A stretch of DNA of 64,000 nucleotides from NCBI GenBank assembly GCA_963575745.1, contig CAUYUJ010009469.1, positions 1 through 64,000 of the forward strand. The letters run 5' to 3'. The position numbers and the translations under genes are program-made. The first letter of the stretch is position 1, and every line of letters begins with the position of its first letter. A model generated the notes under the pieces. It saw nothing but the letters and a program-made list of their open reading frames with translations. It searched no databases and had not been told where the DNA came from. Below are positions 41,990 through 53,189 of this stretch, piece by piece. The DNA is from Prorocentrum cordatum (lineage: Eukaryota; Sar; Dinophyceae; Prorocentrales; Prorocentraceae).

Positions 41990-42164
41990 AGTCGGGGCCC
42001 TGAAGAAGGAACCCTTTTCGTTGGGGAGGGGCTCGGTGTTCCTTGATTGTTCTGCAGTTTGCCTTCTGTTTTCCTGACGTTGCCCATGGGAAATCGAAGT
42101 TCAACTTATGGGAGAAAGGGACCTCGTTCCTTATTTAGGGTTCCTTAGGTCAACGCCCCGACTG
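41990..42164. mobile_element. TIR family U (TA-flanked), copy 1
   Basis: CAGTCGGGGCCCTGAAGAAG to GTCAACGCCCCGACTG; TA at 41988-41989 and 42165-42166. Confidence 0.78.
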
Positions 42165-42332
42165 TATTCTGTCTCGCCAGGTCGATCGTTGTTGTCTGGA
42201 TCGCTCTCCAGCTGCCTGCCGCGAGCCCCCGCAGCCGTGCCAGCCCAGCATTGTGGATAGGGACTGCTTCAGTTGACCTGGGAGGCCGTCACGTGCGACA
42301 CCTCGTGTCTCAAGGTTGGGGAGAACCTCGAT

Positions 42333-42371
42333 AAGGATGATCATGATTATCAGCATGATGAAGATGATGAA

Positions 42372-42408
<37 letters not shown>

Positions 42409-44277
42409 GTGATGGTGATGGTGATGGTGATGGTGATGATGATGATGGTGATGGTGATGGTGATGGTGATGGTGATGATGATGATGCCTGTGCTGATCAT
42501 GATGATGGTGATGATGATGCTGATGATGATGCTGGTGATGTGATGATGGTGTTGATGATGATGATCGATGATGTGTGATCGGTGATGGTGATGGTGATGG
42601 TGATGGTGACGATGGTGATGACGACGATGACGATTGTGATGACGATGACGATGATGATGATGGTAATGCTGCTGATGATGATCATGATGATGAATATTGT
42701 GTTGGTGAAGATGATGCTGCTGATGATACTGATGATACTGATGATGGCGATGATGCTGAGGATGATGAAGATGCTGAAAGTGGTGATGATGCTGATGATG
42801 ATGATGGTGGTGACGCTGATGATGCGGTGATGTTGATGGCCGATGGTCAGGATGATGGTGGTGATGATGACGACAACGACGGCGATCGAAGAATATGATG
42901 GCAATGGTGCCGACGTTGACGTTGACGTTGATGATGATGATGATGCTGATGATGCTGATTGCGATGGTGGTGGCGATGGCGGTGATCGTGGTGATCATGA
43001 TGATGATTATGATGTTGATGCTGATGTTGATGATGCTGATGATGCTGATGATGATGCTGATTGGTGGTCGGTGGCCGATGGTGACGATGTTGAGCATGAT
43101 GTTGTCGATGACCGTGGTGGTGATCATGAGGCAGGGGATGCGAATGATGATACTTATGATGAAGATGTGATGCTGATGATGATGGTGATTGTGGTGCTGT
43201 TGCTGATGCTGTTGCTGCTGATGCTGATGTCGCTGATGATGATGATTATGTTGGCGATCGTGATGATGGTTCTAATGATGCTGATGATGATGAGAATGCG
43301 TATGACCATGCTGGTGATGATGATGGTGATGATGTTGGTGACGCTGATGATGCGGTGATGTCGATGACCGATGATCATGATGATGGTGGTGATCATGATG
43401 TCAAAGATGATGATCGATGATCATGGTGGCGATGATGCTGATGATAATGTTGATGTTGATGATGATGCTGATGCCGTTGATGCTGATTGCGATGGTGGTG
43501 GCGATGGTGGTGATCGTGGTGATCATGATGATGATTATGATGATGATACTGATGTTGATGATGCTGATGATGCTGATGGTGATGATGATTGGTGGTCGGT
43601 GGCCGAATGTGACGATGTTGAACATGATGTTGTCGATGACCGTTGTGGTGATCATGAGGAGGGGGATGCGAATGATGATACTTATGATGAAGATGTGATG
43701 CTGATGATGATGGTGATTGTGGTGTTGTTGCTGATGCTGTTGCTGATGCTGATGCTGATGTCGCTGATGATGATGATTATGTTGGCGATCGTGATGATGG
43801 TTCTAATGATGCTGATGATGATGAGAATGCGTATGACCATGCTGGTGATGCTGATGGTGATGATGTTGGTGACGCTGATGATGCGGTGATGTCGATGACC
43901 GATGATCATGATGATGGTGGTGATCATGATGTCAAAGATGATGATCGATGATCATGGTGGCGATGATGCTGATGATAATGTTGATGTTGATGATGATGCT
44001 GATGTCGTTGGTGCTGATTGCGATGGTGGTGGCGATGGTGGTGATCGTGGTGTTCTTGATGATGATGCTGATGCTGATGATGCTGATGATTGGTGGTCGT
44101 TGGCCGATGCTGATGATGTTGAGCATGATGTTGTCGATGATTCTGGTGGTGATCATGCGGAGGCGGATGAGGATAATGATGACCATGATGAAGATAGGAT
44201 GAGTTTGATGACGATGATGACGATGATGGTGATGGTGATTGTGATGCTGGTGCTGATGCTGATTATGATGTTGATGC

Positions 44278-44333
<56 letters not shown>

Positions 44334-44412
44334 ATTGTGATGGTGATGGTGATCGTGATGATCCTTCAGATGCTGCTGATGATGATGATGATGACGACGA
44401 TGATGATGCTGC
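42333..44412. repeat. (GAT)n array with 531-bp higher-order repeat
   Basis: Degenerate GAT/GGT triplets. From about 42840 it is organised into units repeating at 531 bp (43371 and 43902 are equivalent points). Confidence 0.93.
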
Positions 44413-44429
44413 TGAAACGCATTCGGGCC

Positions 44430-44935
44430 GGCTTGGGGCTCCCTTGGTCGTCTGTGAGGTTGTCTTGGGGCGATCTTGGGGCCGCCTTAGTGCCCTTTTA
44501 CGCGGGCTTGGGGTTCTGGTGGGCTGTCTTGGGGCACTCCTGGCTGTATGGTAGGTGTCGGGGGCCCGTCGTGGGGCCGTCTTGGGTCGCCAAAAGGTAT
44601 TACAATGCCGTCTTGGGCTCCATGGGAGGCTCTCTTGGGCCGCCTTGGGGCTGTCTTGAATGCATCATCGGCCATCATGGAGTCCTCGTGGGGCGTCTTA
44701 AGCTGTCGGCAGCCCGACAAGGCAAGAATACGAAAATCAGTCGAAACCGTTGGGAAATCAATGATTCGGTTTTCGTCGGACCTTGTTGGAGGTACTCTTG
44801 AGGCCTTTGTGGGCCCTCCTTGAGGCATCTTGGGCCGTCTTGAAGCAACGTTTGGCCGCCTTGGGGCTTTCTTGGTGTCCGTGGTTGCCTGCACGAGCCG
44901 TCTTGGAAGTGCGGGGCGCGCATCCAAAAGTTTGA
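44430..44935. repeat. CTTGGG-type degenerate repeat
   Basis: TCTTGGGGC(C)G/GCCTTGGGG units within carrier intron 8-9; similar patches at 45755-45875 and 46325-46475. Confidence 0.75.
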
Positions 44936-45045
44936 AGAGGGAGCGTGGCGTGGGAGGTCCTGCAGCGCTTGGGGGCAGCGCCTGGGGATGCGGGGCGTGC
45001 ACGGTCCTCGAGCGGGTGCGCGTGAGACGAGGGGTCTAGGAGGTA

Positions 45046-45228
45046 CTCCAGATTTCGTAATACAGGGAGGGGGTCTCATGTCGGGGGGGGTCTCTTCCAG
45101 GCTATCTTGGAGGGCCTGGGGGGTCTGAGACTGGGGACGACGTTTTGGAGGGTTCTCCCACGGGGGAGGTCTGAAATGGCTTGTCTTGGAGGGTGCAGAC
45201 CCCCTCCCCTTTATTACGAAATCTGGAG
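45046..45228. mobile_element. TIR element S (TA-flanked)
   Basis: CTCCAGATTTCGTAATACAG pairs with TTATTACGAAATCTGGAG; TA on both sides (45044-45045, 45229-45230). Bracketed by repeats of TGCACRRTCCTCGAGCGGG. Confidence 0.75.
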
Positions 45229-45754
45229 TAGCAGACATGAGGCAAGTGCACAATCCTCGAGCGGGCGCGCATGGAATGATGGTTCAGGCGTGAGCTGCCA
45301 TGCGGTAAGTGCATGCGGCAAATTGCGAGTAGAGGGGGGGGCGGTCCCTTGTTAGAGTTCGCAAATCCCTACCAACAGACCTTGTCATTCTTCCACGCCT
45401 CAACGTGCCAGGGGGTGGAGGCGGATAACCTTGGCTGCGTTGACCGATGTGACTGTTGTTTCCAGGTTGGCCGTTGTTGCTTGCACCGTTTACGGCTTGG
45501 ACCGCCATGGTTTGGAGCATAGCGTTCCTAACTCACATTGCAAACTTGAATTCGGTCTCCAATTAAAATTCTCTTACTCGTGCCCCTACTCATACCGCAA
45601 CCGCTACCCGTTCAAGAGGCCTACGCAATTTCGCCGACCCCTAGAAGAGGATATGTGCGGCTGCCGATCTCGTATCTGTTGTTTACCACTTTCCGCCGTG
45701 CTGCCTGCATGTAGTTGTTGCTGATGCGTCCTCCGCTTCCTCTGCGTCTCGTGC
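45229..45754. other. Intronic, no gene recognised
   Basis: Contains the right direct repeat bracketing S (45247-45291) and a phrase CTTGGACCGCCATGG also echoed near 41925. Nothing else. Confidence 0.4.
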
Positions 45755-45889
45755 GGGGCTTCTTGGGGGCATCTTGGAGGCCTAGGGGGCGGCCTCATGG
45801 GAGCTTCTTCGAGGCTGCTGGAGCCCACTGGGGGCTTACTTGGAGCGTCTTGGGCTGGCTTCTGGTTTTCTGTTTGCCGTCTTTACCGT

Positions 45890-46066
45890 CAGGGCGTTGA
45901 CATAAGGAACCCTAGATCAGGAACGAGGCCCCGTTGTTTCCACAAGTTAAACCTCGATTGCCCAACGAAAACCTGAGGACAACCTAAGGCAAGCTGCGAA
46001 ACAATTAAGGAACACGGACGGAGCCCCTCCCCAACGAAAAGGGTTCTTTGTTCAGCGCCCCAACTG
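45890..46066. mobile_element. TIR family U, copy 2 (opposite orientation)
   Basis: CAGGGCGTTGACATAAGGAA to GTTCAGCGCCCCAACTG; the whole element is the inverted counterpart of copy 1 (CTCCCCAACGAAAAGGGTTC versus AACCCTTTTCGTTGGGGAG). Confidence 0.72.
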
Positions 46067-46176
46067 TAGGGCCGTCTTGGGAATCTCGGGCCGCCATGCA
46101 GCGGTCTGAGGAGCTGCGAGGGCTGCCTAGGGCTTGCACACGCCCGGAAAGATTGGAACGCTTTCCATGCTCAATC

Positions 46177-46299
46177 CAGGGCTGAACCTAAACGGTGTTG
46201 TTCGTTTTCGTTTGTTTTCGTTTTCCCTCGTTTTGTTTTCAATCCGGTTGTAACGCAAAACGGAATCGAATCGAAAACACCGTTTAGGTTCACCCCTGG
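46177..46299. mobile_element. TIR family R (hAT-like MITE), copy 1
   Basis: CAGGGCTGAACCTAAACGGT to ACCGTTTAGGTTCACCCCTG. Flanks GCTCAATC and GTCCAGTC agree at 5 of 8 with only transitions. Confidence 0.8.
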
Positions 46300-46705
46300 T
46301 CCAGTCGTAAAGAAAAGCGTTAAACCATCATTGCTGTTGGTCTCTGGAAGCCCTCTTGGGGGCCCTCTTGGGGCGTCGTGGAGCCCTCCTGGGCCGCTTT
46401 GAGGCCATCTTGGGTGTTCTCGAGGTCTCTCCGGCGTGCTGGAGCCCTTCTTGCTCATGCTCTGACAGGCATCGGGGGCATACCTTGGAGGCCACGTGTG
46501 GTGGATGTTGGAGGCGCTGAGTGCCTGGGAGGGGGGCTCCGCCCGTCGGGTGGCGGGGAGGGCGGGGCACGCGGAGGAGGAGGATGGAGGCCGTGGGCGG
46601 AAGGAGGAGAAGTGAGAAGGAGGGAGGAGGGGGAGGAGGTTGAGGAGGAGGAGAAGGAGGAGGAGGAGGAGGAGGAGGCGGCAGGGAGTTCCCGGACCCC
46701 CTCCC

Positions 46706-46890
46706 CTCGGGGCTCAAGAGACGGAGGGTCGATACAAGCGGGAGTCAGCCAGGGCGCCGGATCTCGCAGGATCCTGCAGGGCCAGGGTCGCATTGGCCCT
46801 GGCTCCCTGGCTTGGGTGCAGGATCCTGCAGGATCCTGCAAGGCCTGGCTGACCCGAGTTTGGATTGAGCTGGGTCAGAAGATCCCCGAC
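46706..46890. mobile_element. Repeat family E, copy 5
   Basis: Contains CGGATCTCGCAGGATCCTGC, GCAGGATCCTGCAAGGCC and GGTCAGAAGATCCCCGAC. Lies in carrier intron 8-9. Confidence 0.75.
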
Positions 46891-46974
46891 CCCCTTTCTC
46901 TCCCCTCTAACGGCATTGGGGGCCCTGGGGGCGGGGCAAAGGGGGGAGGTGGGATAGCCAAATGTCCCACACGA

Positions 46975-47175
46975 TTCTTCTCGGAGAAGAAAACACGGCA
47001 CAAACGTAAATTGTTGGCGCTCCGCGCGGATTTCTTGGATCCGCGCCAGGGTCCCCCCGCGGCGCCTCCGGCGCCGCCCCTGGCGCGCTCCGCGTGCCAG
47101 GGAGGTGGGGTCCAGCGCAGAGCCAAGAAATCCGCGCGGAGTACCAACAATTTGTGTTTGTGCCGTTTCTGATTC
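46975..47175. mobile_element. Foldback family N, copy 2
   Basis: Arms of about 55 bp: CGGCACAAACGTAAATTGTT... versus ...AACAATTTGTGTTTGTGCCG, with GCGCGGATTTCTTGG and CCAAGAAATCCGCGC inside. Confidence 0.8.
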
Positions 47176-47298
47176 TCCTCTATCACACGACTCTTCGCCC
47201 CCAGCAGCTTGCTGGCCAGGGAGTCCGCCCGGCCCACCAGGCCCAGCATTCATTCTCCAAACAGCGGGGTTGCAGGTGGCCATCGATGGACCTTACCC

Positions 47299-47458
47299 TA
47301 AGTCGGGCGTGTCCTCCTACAGGGGGATTTTGGAGGAAAAATGAAAAATAGTCCAAAAATAATTCAAAAGTGGGCAAACATTGTTACAAAAATAGTCCCC
47401 TGATTATGTTTTGACTATTTTAGAATATCCCCCCTGTAGAGGGACACGCCCGACTTAA
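47299..47458. mobile_element. TIR family A, copy 5
   Basis: TAAGTCGGGCGTGTCC on the left, GGACACGCCCGACTTA on the right. Flanks GACCTTACCC and AACTTTGCTC match at 6 of 10 and all four differences are transitions, consistent with a decayed 10-bp TSD. Confidence 0.75.
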
Positions 47459-47559
47459 ACTTTGCTCCGCCCCTCCCACCAAGAGGAAGCGCGGATGCGA
47501 CGCATGAGGACAGCAACGGGACGCGTTGATTGTGCTGTCCAGTAGCTTCTTGTTGCATG

Positions 47560-47940
47560 TTCGCTATTCTGCACCATGCTCCAATCGGAGTTCATGTTCC
47601 TTCTCCTGCTCTGACGAATTTCTGAAAGCGTGGAGTTCCACGTGCGCGCGGTCCGGCAAGCATGAACTTCTGCAGAAGCTGCACGACGCAGCAGTGTTGT
47701 GCCTGCGCGCTGGCACAGTTCAAAAAGGGCTCCTGGGTTTCAATTCAGTGCTGCGGCAGCAGCAGCACGACGAGAGAGAGAGGTCGAGGACGGGGGCACC
47801 CGGATGGCGAGCATCTCTGGGGCGCCCCAGCTGTGCCGGCAGAGCTGCTGCCGACGCAGGCTGGCAAAGAGGGCGCAGGAGCAGGCGGAGCGGGAGTACA
47901 GTTTCTTTCTGCGCAGTATGCTCCTCCTTTGCCATTCTCA
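47560..47940 (+). other. Coding-like but unassigned stretch
   Basis: Three + frames are open before the (CTC)n array. One reads ARSGKHELLQKLHDAAVLCL, another LAKRAQEQAEREYSFFLRS. No splice pair or family found. Confidence 0.2.
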
Positions 47941-47942
47941 TC

Positions 47943-48475
47943 ACTCCTCCTCCTCCTCCTCCTCCTCCTCACTCCTCACTCCTCACTCCTCACTCCTCAC
48001 TCCTCACTCCTCCTCCTCCTCCTCCTCCTCCTCCTCCTCCTCCTCCTCCTCCTCCTCCTCCTCCTCCTCCTCCTCCCCCTCTCTCCCCCCCACCCCCTCA
48101 CCTCCTCCTCCTCCTCCTCCCTCCTCCCTCCTCCTCCTCCTCCTCCTCCTCCTCCTCCTCCTCCTCCTCCCTCCTCCTCCTCCTCCTCCTCCTCCTCCTC
48201 CTCCTCCTCCTCACTCTCCTCTCCTCCTCCTCCTCCTCCTCCTCCTCCTCCTCCTCCTCCTCTCCTCATCCTCCTCCTCCTCCTCCTCCTCCTCCTCTCC
48301 TCCGCCTCCTCCTCCTCCTCCTCCTCCTCCTCCTCCTCCTCCTCCTCCTCCTCCTCCTCCTCCTCCTCCCCTCCTCCTCCTCCTCCTCCTCCTCCCTCCT
48401 CCTCCTCCTCCCTCCTCCTCCTCCTCCTCATCCTCCCTCCTCCTTCTCCCTCCTCTCCCTCCTCATCCTCATCTT
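47943..48475. repeat. (CTC)n pyrimidine array
   Basis: Over 0.5 kb of CTC triplets, beginning with five CACTC units. Confidence 0.95.
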
Positions 48476-48734
48476 CGTGGGGGGAGGAAGGGGGGGAGGG
48501 AGGAGGAGGCGGAGGGAGAGGAGGGGGCGGGGGGTACTGGGGAGGCGCGGGGGCCTGACCGCGGCGACGACAAAAAGCGCTCCCACAGGGCCAGCAGGGG
48601 GCCCGGAAAAATCGCCCCGAGCCCTCGGACCCCTGGTGCCCCCGCCTCCCCGATGCCTCGAGGCCTCCGCCCTCGGACCCTCGACGTCCCCCGAGGAGGG
48701 CCGTGGGCACCCCGACCCCTCGAACCCCCGACGG

Positions 48735-48976
48735 AGAGGAGGAGGAGGAGGAGGAGGAGGAGGAGGAGGAGGAGGAGGAGGAGGAGGAGGAGGAGGAGGA
48801 GGAGAGGAGGAGGAGGAGGAGGAGGAGGAGGAGGAGGAGGAGGAGGAGGAGGAGGGGGAGGGGGAGGGAGGAGGAGGGGGAGGGGGGGGGAGGAGGAGGC
48901 GGAGGCGGAGGAGGGGAGGGGGAGGAGGAGGAGGAGGAGGAGGAGGAGGAGGAGGGGAGGAGGAGGAGGAGGAGCC
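48735..48976. repeat. (GGA)n purine array
   Basis: GGA triplets 260 bp after the (CTC)n array, ending 34 bp before carrier exon 9; a further short run at 49151-49192. Confidence 0.95.
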
Positions 48977-49010
48977 CCCGAGGGAGCCTCGGGCCTCGAG
49001 TCCTCCCCAG

Positions 49011-49101
49011 GTCGACGTGACCCTGTCGTCGACCCTCCGGGACGTGCTGCGGGAGCGGGGCGCGCCGGGCCTCATGCGGGGCTCGCTGGTTATCGGCGCA
49101 G
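49011..49101 (+). CDS. Mitoferrin-like carrier, exon 9: matrix loop and start of helix 2
   Basis: The acceptor TCCTCCCCAG|GTC lies 35 bp after a (GGA)n array. The frame reads VDVTLSS then TLRDVLRERGAPGLMRGS then LVIGA, the family pattern 'hxDhhRxEGxxGLxRG' that links the first matrix loop to helix 2. The donor is ATCGGCGCAG|GCGCCC, a GC donor; 11 bases around it (TCGGCGCAGGC) are repeated exactly at the acceptor of the next exon. The matrix loop is a little shorter than in animal mitoferrins. High confidence because it joins both neighbours in frame. Confidence 0.82.
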
Positions 49102-49192
49102 GCGCCCCGCGCGCCCGCCTCTCTCGGGTCCGACGTGCAGCGAGCAACAGGAGGAGGAGGAGGAGGAGGAGGAGGAGGAGGAGGAGGAGGAG

Positions 49193-50040
49193 GCCGGACG
49201 GGTCTGGCCACTGTCCTGGCCCCCCATGTGGCATCGAACGAGGAGGCTAGCAGCACAGGCGAGGCGCTGAAGTGAGGACCATCCTGGGCTCTGGGGGGTC
49301 TCTGGCCTCTTGGCCGATGAATCGATGGACTCGGGTCTTGCAGCCTATAGTCTCGTGGCCGAGGCTCCTCCTCCTCACTCGTGTTTCCTGCTCGTCCGCC
49401 CTCCTGGCTCCATCCCTCCTCCTCGCTCCTCGCTCCGCCTCCATCCTCCTCGCTGCGCCCTCCTCCTCAGTCCTCATTCCTCCTCCGTCCCCCTCGCTCC
49501 TCCCTCCTGACTTCTCCACTGACTCGGCGGCGTGGCAACTGGACCAGTGTAACAGCTGGGTGAGCCATCCGGTCTCGCAGCGACTACAAGGCCATGGGGC
49601 AGAAACGAGGCGTGGTGCATGCGCGCGGCTGCGCTTCGGCTGCCAGCTCCTTACCTGGACCTCCCACTGCGGCCGTCGCCCAACCTCCTTGCAGCATGGT
49701 CTACAGCACAGGGCCGAGAAACCGTGCTAGCACAATGCTCCATGGCAAGGCTCCGCGTGGGGACTATCATATTCTGCAGCTTGGGCGTCACAGAGGTCGT
49801 CTGTCCCCGGCATGGCTGAGGCAGTGCGCCATGTATGTGCGGGGTGGTTTTGCACAGCCTTGTGTTCCACGTCATGTTTTCTTGCAGCGTACCAGCAGCG
49901 CGACGGTCAGCATTCTGGGCAGCGGCAGTCGAGCAGGCGTTGGGTTCCCTGGAGGTGGCGGCGCGGGCCATCTTGGGGAGTACCCCGGGGCAGACGAGGA
50001 TGGCGCTAGTTCCCCAAACAGTGCTTGCATTTAGGCGGCT
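49193..50040. other. Intronic, no features recognised
   Basis: CTCCTCGCTCC-type patches at 49360-49510; otherwise unique-looking. Confidence 0.4.
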
Positions 50041-51780
50041 GTAGTTGCGTTCCTAAGGAGTTGGGTGGGTATGCCGAGGATTCGCCACGTTGCTGCCCGT
50101 TGGCGCCCATGGCCGCCCGCTGCCGCCTGTGGAGGTGTGCCGAGGGTTCGCTACGTTGCCGCCCGTTGCCGCCTGTGGGAGAATGCCGAGGATTGGCCAC
50201 GTTGCCGCCCGTTGCCGCCTCGTTGCCGCGTCGTTGCCAGCCCATGCGTTGTGCGGGTATGCCGGGATGTCGCCATGTCCACATCGTTGCCGCACCATTG
50301 CCGCATCGTGACTTGTGTGGGTGTGCCGAAGACTCGTTTCGGTGCCGCTCGTGGCCGCCTGTCAGGGATTCACCACAACACCGTTCGTTGCCGCCTCTTT
50401 GCCACTTCGTTGCCGCCTCGTGCGTTATACAGGTATTCCTAGGACATGCCACCTTGCCGCCTGTCAGAGCATGCCGTGATTTGCCACGTTGCCGCCCGTG
50501 GCCGCGCCATTGCTTCTTCGTAGCCGCCTCCTGCGCTGTGTGGGTATGCCGAGGATTCGACACGTTGCCGCTCGTTGCCGCCTCGTGCGCTGTGTCCGCC
50601 TGCCAGAGTATGCGAGGATTCGCCACATTGCCGTCCGTGGCCGCGGCGTTGCCGCCTCTGTAGTTGCGCCGACATGCTGAGGAGTAACCCCGTTGCCGCA
50701 TGTGGGTGTGTGCTGAGAAGTCGCCACGTTGCCGCTCGTTGCCACGTCGTTACCGCCTGGTGCGTTGTGTGGGTATGCCGAGGATTCGCCACGTTGCCAC
50801 CCGTTGCTACCTGATGCCGCATCGTGCGCTATATAAATATTGTAAAAAAAGCTGCCACCTTTGCCCCTGTGAGGGTATGCCGAGATGCGCCACGTTGCCG
50901 CGTCGTTGCCTCGCCGTTGCCGCGCCGTTGCCGCCTCGTGCGCTGCGTTGGTCTGGCGCGAGGATGCGCCCCGTTGCCGCCCGTCGCCGCACGCATGGTT
51001 ATGCCGAGGGCTCGCCGCGTTGGAGCCCGTTGCCACCTCGTGGCCGCGTCGTTGCCAGCTCGTGCCGTGTCTGGGTATGACGAGGATTCGCCACGCTGCT
51101 GCCCGTTGCCGCTTCGTGCGCTGTGTGGGTATGCCGAGGATTCGCCAAGTTGCCGCGCCGTTGCCGCGTCGATGCCGCCTCGTGAGTTGCGTCGGCATGT
51201 TGACGATTCACTCCATGGCCGCCTGTGGGGGCTATGCTGAGGATCCGCCACGTTGCCGCTCGTTGCCGCGTCGTTGCCGCGTCGTGCGCTACACAGGTAT
51301 TCCTAGGATTTGCCACCTTGCCGCCTGTGAGAGTATGCCGGGATTCGCCCCGTTGTCGCCCGTCGCCGCGCCGTTGCCGCGTCGTAGCCGCCTCGTGCGC
51401 TGTTTGGGTATGCCGATGATTCACCCCGTGGCCCCCCGTGGGAGAATTCGCGACGTTGCCTCTCGTTGCCGCGTCGTTGCCGTCTCGTGCGCTGTTTGTG
51501 GGTATGCCGAAGAGGCGGCACTTGGCCACCCGTTGCTACCTGTTACCGCGTCGAGCGCTGTGTGGGTACGCAGTGTATCCTCCTTGGTGCCGCCCGATGC
51601 CGCCCGTGTGGGTAACTTGGCTCGGGATTCGCCACGTTGCCGCCCGCTGCCGCGTCGTTGCCGCTTCCCGCGCTGCGGTGGTGTTCCGAGCTTTCGCCAC
51701 GTTGCCGCACGTTGCCGCCCGTGGGGGGATGCCGAGGATTCGCCACGTTGTCGCCCGTTGCCACGTAGTTGCCTTACTTT
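50040..51780. repeat. Satellite array (GGTATGCCGAGGATTCGCCACGTTGCCGCC type)
   Basis: Tandem, diverged units of roughly 60-130 bp built from TATGCCGAGGATTCGCCACG and GTTGCCGC(C/G)(T/C)CGT. Confidence 0.92.
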
Positions 51781-52337
51781 ATAAGTCCCGGCCGCGTGGC
51801 CTGTGGCCGATCTTACACCACATGGCTTGCACTTCGAGAGTTGAGAACTCCTGGTCTGGGGCCCACACTGACAAAAATTAACTCCTGGGGGTCTGCCTAA
51901 ACAACCGTTCCCGGCTCCAGGGGCTGCTGGGACGGGTCGGGTCGAGCCAGGGCGAGAGCCACCGCCCCCCTCTCCCACCCAACCCGTGCCCGCAGGCTTT
52001 TGCAGTTCTCTCGATAAGATGTCGAAGTGCTGCCGAGTCCTTGCTGCATAACACTCACGCAGGGGAATTACGCATACGCTCTACACTGCACCTTAGCGGG
52101 CGCATTGACGTTGACCCCCATCATGCGGATGTCCTGTCCTCGTTCCTCCTGGAGAGGCTTGCTTCGGCCTGAACGGTCGAAGGACCGGGTGAAGACCCGG
52201 CGCGTGGAGTGGCCATCTCCGCGCCCATTGTGCCCCCGTTCCCGTGGCCAGTAGAGCGCACTTCGCGTTCCCACTGCGTCTGCCGCAGGGCCCCACTCGC
52301 AGCCCCACCACTTCTCTTTTTTCCTCCCTCTATTGCG
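51781..52337. other. Intronic, no features recognised
   Basis: No supportable ORF, TIR or tandem repeat. Confidence 0.4.
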
Positions 52338-52369
52338 AAGGCCTTGCGGCCGGTGCCGCCGACCCTGAA

Positions 52370-52415
<46 letters not shown>

Positions 52416-52940
52416 CGCTCTTGGGGGCCTCTTGGGGGTAGTTTGTGGGCCTCTTGGGAAGCTCTTAGGGGCCGCTTGGAAGCCTCGTGGGGGCCTCTTG
52501 GGGCTTCCGGGGGGTCTCTTGGAGGGGGCCTGGGACGTCTTGGAGGCTTCTTGGACGGTCTTGGAGCTATCTTGGGCGTTTTCGGCCGATCTTTTGGCGA
52601 CTCGGGGCCCTCTTGGGCCGTCTCGGGGGCCATATTGGGCATTCGGACCTCATTTGGAGTGTTTTCGAGGTTTCTAGGCCGCCCGAGGAAAAACGAATCT
52701 GCCCCCCCACCCCTCCCGGGACCCCCCCCCCCTCCCCCCCGGGACCCCCCCCCCTGGGGAAGGGATCAAAGGGAAGGGGCTTCCCTTCGACTCGATTACG
52801 AAACTGCTAGATTTTTCTCTCGCTCACGAGTTTGAGAAAGAAGCTGCAGGGAAAGGGGACGACGGAGGCGACGACCGACGGAGACGACGACTCGAACAGC
52901 CAAGCCCCTCGCACACGCCGACAGGGTCGGCGGATTTGTC
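52338..52940. mobile_element. Family M element carrying (GAC)n and CTTGGG repeats
   Basis: GAAGGCCTTGCGGCCGGTGC and CCGCCGACCCTGAA at the left; ACACGCCGACAGGGTCGGCG at the right. Interior shares GGACGTCTTGGAGGCTTCTT and GGAAGGGGCTTCCC with 39217-39750. Confidence 0.75.
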
Positions 52941-53189
52941 CCGCTGTCCTCCCCCATCTCCCGCCTCACTCTTGCCCCTTCCTCGTCTCCCCCTTTCATC
53001 TCTTCTTCTCCCCCTTCCCATGTCCTTGCCTCCTGGTCTCCCCCTCCCATGCTAGATTCGAGTGCGAGCTTGGGAGGGGTCTGGGCGACACGGCGAGATT
53101 CCCCCACTGGTCGCCACATTGGTCGCTGCTGGCTTCAGCAGTCTCGGAGGGAAGCCATGCCAAGCTCAGCTCCCACCCCCTCGGCGCAG

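Noticed and set aside
42150-43358. Ile/Met/His- and Asp-rich frames over 42-44.8 kb
   Set aside because: Translations of the (GAT)n array on both strands.
47526-49270. 574- and 523-codon frames over 47.5-49.3 kb
   Set aside because: They fuse a short unassigned stretch, (CTC)n, (GGA)n and the real exon 9 only because triplet arrays contain no stops.
50006-51784. Long frames of 230-300 codons on both strands, rich in CRLVRC or NAATRRQ-type motifs
   Set aside because: They repeat with the satellite unit and are equally long on both strands, as expected for a stop-poor tandem repeat.
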